Positions 58,963 to 64,000 of a DNA stretch of 64,000 nt are shown here, one piece after another (the first letter of the stretch is position 1; each line of letters begins with the position of its first letter). The notes below the pieces were generated by a model. It made no database searches and was not told the origin of the DNA. It saw nothing but the letters and a program-made list of their open reading frames with translations. The DNA comes from Terrimonas ginsenosidimutans (GTDB lineage: Bacteria > Bacteroidota > Bacteroidia > Chitinophagales > Chitinophagaceae), in NCBI RefSeq assembly GCF_022012415.1, contig NZ_JAKLTR010000003.1, positions 372,001-436,000 of the forward strand, in the 5' to 3' direction. The position numbers and the translations under genes are program-made.

Positions 58963-61350
58963 TTATTTTACCTCGAATTTTACGACCTTTTGTAATGGTT
59001 CTCCGCCTGTGGTTGCCCCATTGATTACTATCTCGTATGTGCCGGGGAAGTCTGATGAATAGCTGTCGATCATTTTACCGATCCCATTACTTTTTAGCTC
59101 CAGGTAAGGTTGCCATAGTAAAGTTGTTCTGTAGTCAGGTATCCGAGGATCACCTTTCTCGTCTGGCATATAAACCGGAGAATGAAAAGTCCTTTTCAGT
59201 TGCAGCCCTTCGTAGTCCACGGTAAATGCTGATGGGTCCAGTTCTATCGCATCAAATTGAGCTTTGTATGTTTCAAAGCTTACAATACCATTGTAGATCG
59301 TTCCTCCATACCGGTAACGTCTTGGCACGACGTCTATTTTTTTTACTTTGTAGGCATCATAGTTGAAGATCTGGTTCACGTCATTCAACGGTACTCCATC
59401 TAATAAGACAAGTGTTCCGTCACTATAGAAAGCTTTCGTCTTTTCATCAAAAATGCTAAGTTTAAGCTTACTATCCTTTAGAGATACCATTATGGATGTG
59501 ACATACTCTCTCAATACTTCTTCTATTGTGGAGAAACGCGTGTAATCGTCCAGCAGGTAGCTGAATTCCGGTTTTCCGAAGAAAGGGAAAGTGTCTGACC
59601 TTGAAGGGATCTGGAACTCATTCAGTTGATCAAACTGGAATGTATTGCGCACCTGCATGGCAATGCTGCGTGCAATGAGCGACGTGCTGTCTGCTTCATC
59701 TAATACAAGGCCAGGAGACAGTGAATCTATATTAGCAACCACTCCAAAAGGATTGACGAGTTCGAATTTGCAGGATGATGACGGCGATGAATTATGTGCT
59801 TTGATTACGATGCTTCCCGGACCGTAATAGTTTTCAACGATAAACCGGACGATCCCATTTTTGTCGCTGGTTGCCGTATAAAATCCAAACGGTGATGAAG
59901 GCGTTGATAATGCACACAATACTCCGGGTTTTGGCATATTGTTCCAGTTATCGATCACACGTGCAGTAATGGTATGCCCTTTGAGTTCGGCTTTAGATTC
60001 GAAGACCGGTTTTGTGCTTGGCCCAGCAGGATCAAAATATCTCCATCCATGAACGAGAAGAAGGTTTTCCTGGTACTGTGGTTCTCGTTTTGCTTCTTCG
60101 GAGAAATAAAATGAAGGAGCCTCTACCACTCCGTTAAGGCCGGCAGTCAGCCACATGTATTCATAAATACCTGATGATTCGTCTTTCTGTGAAGCTGGCT
60201 TCCAGGTAACAGACAAAGAACCGTTAAAGTTTTGCGTGGTGTCCGTTGTATTGATCAGCGCCGTCTCTATACGCACATTTTCTCTCTTGCCAAATATGTT
60301 TTTGTTTGTTGTGATACCGAGGGCGCTGCTTGCGGATTTTGGAGCGGTGAATATTAATCGTTCACAAACAGGCTGTTTGTTCGCATCAAGCAGTGTGATA
60401 CTGGTAACACCTTCTCCAAGCTTTGTTCTGTCTATTTGATACTCGTGAAAGCCGTTGTTAAAGTCGATCTCCGCAAGATGCTTTGACTGGCTTTGTGCAT
60501 GAAAGAGAAGATAGGCTTTTGTGGATATGCCCGGGCTGACAGGCTTAAAGTAGCTTTTGATCACAAACTTGCCATTCTGTTCATTCACAGACAGAGCGTA
60601 AGGGTTTCCGGTGATCTGCGGTATGAACTCTTTTTTGATCACCGTTCCGTCTGCAAGTATCACGGAGGCGTGGTACTTTACATTCTTCCGTGGAGTGAAT
60701 ATGAATTGCCCCAATCCAAAGCGGAGTGTACTGATGTGGGTCAGGGTGTCATTTTTTTCATCAGTGATCACCCCGCTGGCTTGTAGTCCTTTTTTGGTGT
60801 TAGGATCGAGTACACAAAATCCGAATTTTGCAGGCTGGTCCGCCAATACATTTCCGCCTTCAGGAAAGAATCCGATAAATGCGACGGCCTGTTTTTGTGC
60901 AACAGGGATCACTTTGCTTGTGGAAATTGTATTGATTATGCGGATAGTTTTTCTGAAATAATATTTTGAGCCGGATTGTTTGATCTGGCTTGTGTATGCT
61001 TCAAATGTATAGGCTCCTGAAGGAAGTTGTGGAGGCAGATAGAAAGAGCCGTCGCCGCCATTATGGCCAGTTGGCAGCTTTCCCTGCAGCACGGATTTGC
61101 CTTTGGCATCAACCAGCTCTGTGTAGGCGGTTGTTTCTTCGCCAGGTGTTTTTAGCGACAGTGCGTCTGCGAAGTGTAGCCTGAACCAGATCAGTTCTCC
61201 TGCCAGGTATTCATCTTTATCAGTGTGTACATAGATCTTATCTCCGCGCTGCTGCCCGGAAGCCGAATGATGCAGAACAATGCATGCACCGATGATCAAC
61301 AGGAATGTGATTGTGCGTCTTATTGTTGCTGATGTTGGCTTTTGTGTCAT
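58963..61350 (-). CDS. Large secreted protein with MG2-like N-terminal domain
   Basis: 795 aa. Signal peptide (RRTITFLLIIGACIVLHHSA), then an alpha-2-macroglobulin MG2-like segment (KIYVHTDKDEYLAGELIWF to GAYTFEAYTSQIKQ), several beta-sandwich regions, and a region near residue 600-700 (VLLDGVPLNDVNQIFNYDAY) resembling a TonB plug. Common in Bacteroidota beside TonB-receptor and DUF4249 genes; thought to be a cell-surface or periplasmic factor. Function unknown. Confidence 0.8.
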   Translation of the reverse strand: MTQKPTSATIRRTITFLLIIGACIVLHHSASGQQRGDKIYVHTDKDEYLAGELIWFRLHFADALSLKTPGEETTAYTELVDAKGKSVLQGKLPTGHNGGDGSFYLPPQLPSGAYTFEAYTSQIKQSGSKYYFRKTIRIINTISTSKVIPVAQKQAVAFIGFFPEGGNVLADQPAKFGFCVLDPNTKKGLQASGVITDEKNDTLTHISTLRFGLGQFIFTPRKNVKYHASVILADGTVIKKEFIPQITGNPYALSVNEQNGKFVIKSYFKPVSPGISTKAYLLFHAQSQSKHLAEIDFNNGFHEYQIDRTKLGEGVTSITLLDANKQPVCERLIFTAPKSASSALGITTNKNIFGKRENVRIETALINTTDTTQNFNGSLSVTWKPASQKDESSGIYEYMWLTAGLNGVVEAPSFYFSEEAKREPQYQENLLLVHGWRYFDPAGPSTKPVFESKAELKGHTITARVIDNWNNMPKPGVLCALSTPSSPFGFYTATSDKNGIVRFIVENYYGPGSIVIKAHNSSPSSSCKFELVNPFGVVANIDSLSPGLVLDEADSTSLIARSIAMQVRNTFQFDQLNEFQIPSRSDTFPFFGKPEFSYLLDDYTRFSTIEEVLREYVTSIMVSLKDSKLKLSIFDEKTKAFYSDGTLVLLDGVPLNDVNQIFNYDAYKVKKIDVVPRRYRYGGTIYNGIVSFETYKAQFDAIELDPSAFTVDYEGLQLKRTFHSPVYMPDEKGDPRIPDYRTTLLWQPYLELKSNGIGKMIDSYSSDFPGTYEIVINGATTGGEPLQKVVKFEVK

Positions 61351-61386
61351 TGCGATTTAACGGTATAATTATAGAGAAATAAAAGC

Positions 61387-62514
61387 TTACCAGAAGTTAG
61401 GCCTTGCTAAGTTTCCTCTTCTGCGGGTGCATTCAACACACGGACCCGGAGAGGCGAGGTAATAGTCAACTGTGCCGCGGGGAGTGTATCCCGTAAGCAC
61501 GGGGATCATCCCCCCGCCAACAAAAAAGTCCTGAATACTATCAAGTGGAACGGTATCCAACTCGCAGATCTGCGGATAGATCCAGTCTGGCAGGGTAGTG
61601 AAGATCCTCTTTGAGCTGACCGTAGATGCGGTGATATATCCTATCACGATCGCATTGTTGTCATTTATGCAGCTGATATTTCCTCTCAGTTCGGAAGGTT
61701 GAGGGTCAAACAGTGTTCCCAGTGATTCCGTATTTTTCTTCATCAACTCGTAGAAATTATATGCATCCTTGCTCAGGCTGTATTGGCGCAGCATCAGGCT
61801 GTGTCTGACGGCAAGTCTTTCGTCAAGCTTAGGTATGGTCAGAAGTGTTTTTTCATTGATCACATTTGCCGACAAGGCGGTGGATGCGCCGAGAAGGATG
61901 GTGGAAGACGTATCGTATTTCCAGCATTGAAACTCCATTTCAGCGGGCAGGCGATCCCGTACCAGGTTCGCGTTTTCCTGGTAGATCAACAAAGAATTAT
62001 AGTAAGAATTTATTTCCCAGGTTTCATCATAGTCCCAGCGATAGTATTTTGATTGGTTTTCGGTTCCTTTTGAATTTACGTAAAAGGACGCTCCGCTTTC
62101 ATTCCGTTTAAGTCCAATACTGTCGATTGACGGAGTTGTCAGAGGAGTAATGAGTTGCGACAGGTATTCTTTCCCATCTCCCGTTTTAATGCGCACCTTG
62201 TATTGTTGGGTGAAAGACAGGTTAAGCCTGCGGGCTGTATAAAAACCTGCGCTCGTCATCAATAAAGGTTGTGTGCTGCCATCGGTGCCCTCTACTATTA
62301 CTGTGGCGTTCATTTCAGCCAGTGGCAATGGTCTGCCCTGCATACTGTAGCTGCGTGTCAGCCTGATCACGGTGCTATCATTTCCTGGATTAAGGTTTCC
62401 CTCAACGATGAGGTATCCTACGCCAGGTGATGGCAGTTGCGGGTCAAATTTTTCTTTACACGCTACCAGTGTGGATACCACCAGTAAAGCTGCGAAAAAT
62501 AGTTTCTTTATCAT
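61387..62514 (-). CDS. DUF4249 outer-membrane lipoprotein
   Basis: 375 aa. Lipoprotein signal with VACKEKF (Cys 19), then GYLIVEGNLNPGNDSTVIRLTRSYS (in part) and TPSIDSIGLKR, the DUF4249 pattern. The family is almost always encoded just after a TonB-dependent receptor in Bacteroidota and is a presumed accessory to uptake. C-terminus CVECTRRRGNLARPNFW with Cys pair is typical. 1 nt separates it from the receptor gene. Confidence 0.9.
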   Translation of the reverse strand: MIKKLFFAALLVVSTLVACKEKFDPQLPSPGVGYLIVEGNLNPGNDSTVIRLTRSYSMQGRPLPLAEMNATVIVEGTDGSTQPLLMTSAGFYTARRLNLSFTQQYKVRIKTGDGKEYLSQLITPLTTPSIDSIGLKRNESGASFYVNSKGTENQSKYYRWDYDETWEINSYYNSLLIYQENANLVRDRLPAEMEFQCWKYDTSSTILLGASTALSANVINEKTLLTIPKLDERLAVRHSLMLRQYSLSKDAYNFYELMKKNTESLGTLFDPQPSELRGNISCINDNNAIVIGYITASTVSSKRIFTTLPDWIYPQICELDTVPLDSIQDFFVGGGMIPVLTGYTPRGTVDYYLASPGPCVECTRRRGNLARPNFW

Positions 62515-62515
62515 G

Positions 62516-64000
62516 CTAGAAGCGGATGTTATAGTTGATAAATGGAATGATATTTCCGAAAACGGATAATTTGTATCCGTTCACTGAACCATCTTCCGAT
62601 ACAAAGTATACAGAGTAAGGATTCTTTCTTCCAAGAAGATTATAACAGCCGACTGTCCATGAATTATGAGTCAGCTTTTTCACTTTGTGGTTTCCTTCGA
62701 TATTAACAGAAAGGTCCATTCTGAAGTAATCAGGAATGCGGTGCTGGTTCCGGTCTGAATAAAGTACACGTGCTGATCCGGCATAGTAAAATCTTCCTAT
62801 AGGGTAAGTGATCGGTCTTCCTGTGCTGTAGGTGGAGTTCATAGAAAGTCCCAAACGGTGATTGATCCTGAAGGAGCTGGTAAGTGTTACATCATGTGGC
62901 TTATCATAGTTTGCGGGATATTCCCTGCCGTTGTTGATCTGCCATTGCTGATCCTGTGCTGTTGAACGAAGAAGGACTCTTGAATAGGTATAGCTGATCC
63001 ATCCGGTCAGTTTGCCTACTGTTTTTCTGATCATCAGCTCGGCTCCATAGGCTTTTCCTTCTGTGCTGATAACATCAGTTTCTATGCTATGATTCAACAC
63101 AAGTTTTGCACCCGGTTTGTAATCAAGATAATCATGGATCCGTTTGTAGTAGAATTCCACTGAGGTTTCAATGGTGTTAGATTTAAGATTTTTATATAAT
63201 CCCACTGATACCTGTTCTCCACGTTGCGGCTTTACGTTAGGGTCGCTGAGTTTCCAGATATCGGTTGGCGAAATAGCTGTTGTGTTAGACAGCATATGTA
63301 TGTATTGGCGTTGCGAGTTAAAGCCTGCTTTGACAGAAAGGGTCGGGTTGAATGCATACCGGGTAGAGAACCGGATCTCCGGTCCGCCATACGTTTTGAT
63401 GAATTTCCCGCTTTTGTAATCAACAGTGGATGTGAGCGTGTTCTCATTCTTCGGTTCACCCGGCGCATAGTAGTTGACCTGTTTGGGGCCGAGGAAAGAG
63501 TAAAGAGAGTAGCGCAGGCCCGTACTGAAAGAAAGGTCTGGTGTTGGGCTGTAAATATGTGTAAAGTAGGCGGCATTTTCGAGTGCCTGTTCGGTTTGAA
63601 CGATATCGGTTACTACCAGCGATCCCGCTTTTCCGGGTGTATAGCTTCCGGGATCAAGTTTGTAAAGCAACGAGCTTATGCCGAAATCGAACGAGTGCTG
63701 TGCATTTTTAAAATAGGTGAAGTTCAATTTAGTGAACATTTGCCTTATTCTGAATGCAAGGGAATATGCATTTGTCTCATTATTTAAACTGGCCGTTTCG
63801 AATTCATAATGATCATATCCAGCGATCAGTTCCCCCTGCAGTCTTTTTGTTAATGTACGTTTCCACTTAAGTGAAAAGTTACGATTGGTGTATTTATAAG
63901 TTGTGTCATTATTCAGGGAAAACTTGTCGTTGCTCAGATAGCCGGAGAAATAAAGATTGTTGGAGCTGTCTATCCTGTGACTGATCCCAAGATTGATATC
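62516..64000 (-). CDS. TonB-dependent receptor, C-terminal part (cut by window edge)
   Basis: Open on the minus strand from the right edge to the stop at 62518-62516, about 494 codons of the beta-barrel. Repeated amphipathic strands (FSTGLRYSLYSFLGPKQVNY, GWISYTYSRVLLRSTA, FRINHRLGLSMNSTYSTG) and ending FINYNIRF, a barrel-closing C-terminus with terminal Phe. The plug and N-terminal carboxypeptidase-like domain lie outside the window. Pairs with the DUF4249 lipoprotein; substrate unknown. Confidence 0.92.
   Translation of the reverse strand, partial: DINLGISHRIDSSNNLYFSGYLSNDKFSLNNDTTYKYTNRNFSLKWKRTLTKRLQGELIAGYDHYEFETASLNNETNAYSLAFRIRQMFTKLNFTYFKNAQHSFDFGISSLLYKLDPGSYTPGKAGSLVVTDIVQTEQALENAAYFTHIYSPTPDLSFSTGLRYSLYSFLGPKQVNYYAPGEPKNENTLTSTVDYKSGKFIKTYGGPEIRFSTRYAFNPTLSVKAGFNSQRQYIHMLSNTTAISPTDIWKLSDPNVKPQRGEQVSVGLYKNLKSNTIETSVEFYYKRIHDYLDYKPGAKLVLNHSIETDVISTEGKAYGAELMIRKTVGKLTGWISYTYSRVLLRSTAQDQQWQINNGREYPANYDKPHDVTLTSSFRINHRLGLSMNSTYSTGRPITYPIGRFYYAGSARVLYSDRNQHRIPDYFRMDLSVNIEGNHKVKKLTHNSWTVGCYNLLGRKNPYSVYFVSEDGSVNGYKLSVFGNIIPFINYNIRF

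Overview
The window reads as chromosomal DNA of a Bacteroidota bacterium, most likely a Chitinophagaceae-type organism. The signs are Bacteroidota promoters (TTG about 20 nt upstream of TAnnTTTG), an UpxY-type NusG paralogue before a polysaccharide locus, a TonB receptor/DUF4249 lipoprotein pair, a MerR/B12-controlled carotenoid cluster, and frequent GTG/TTG starts with weak ribosome sites. No rRNA, transposase, integrase or CRISPR array was seen.

Layout. (1) 1-7.4 kb, DNA damage and nucleic-acid repair: umuC (cut by the left edge) and a umuD-like gene on the minus strand, then two tandem 2H phosphoesterases, an SPL-like radical SAM protein, an unknown gene, and a radical SAM/DUF4130 putative DNA-repair pair. 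(2) 7.6-10.2 kb: a lipoprotein, a membrane protein, and a NarL-type two-component system. (3) 10.2-18.0 kb, an RNA-repair island: a promoter-small RNA-terminator unit, two microprotein genes, a tRNA-Met-like gene with C at position 33, a YkuK-type RNase H-fold protein, a BCS1-like AAA ATPase, an array of tRNA-like elements, a slipin/SPFH protein, two RlaP-type nucleotidyltransferases and the RNA ligase RtcB. The array is the most unusual content. Two of its units can be folded as tRNAs only if their halves are read in circularly permuted order (T-arm and 3' acceptor strand before 5' acceptor strand and D-arm), and a third has an insertion between its D- and T-arms flanked by a 9-nt direct repeat. 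Joining permuted tRNA ends needs an RNA ligase, and rtcB lies in the same gene string.

(4) 18-21.5 kb: small genes, palindromes, an 11-bp tandem repeat, and a NagX-like membrane acyltransferase. (5) 21.6-52.3 kb, a large exopolysaccharide/O-antigen locus: UpxY-like antiterminator, Wza, Wzc tyrosine kinase, nucleotide-sugar enzymes, Wzm/Wzt exporter, many glycosyltransferases, two FkbM methyltransferases, acyltransferases, a polymerase-like membrane protein, an AsnB-like amidotransferase, a UDP-sugar dehydrogenase/SDR/aminotransferase/acetyltransferase block, a PglC-type initiating transferase, and a CpsB/YwqE-type phosphatase for the kinase. (6) 52.3-58.9 kb, a carotenoid cluster: CarH-like MerR regulator, ECF sigma factor, crtI, crtB, idi, crtZ, crtY, enough to take GGPP to zeaxanthin. 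(7) 58.9-64 kb, minus strand: an MG2-like surface protein, a DUF4249 lipoprotein and the C-terminal part of a TonB-dependent receptor cut by the right edge.

All calls come from reading the sequence and from knowledge of the families; no database search or folding program was run.
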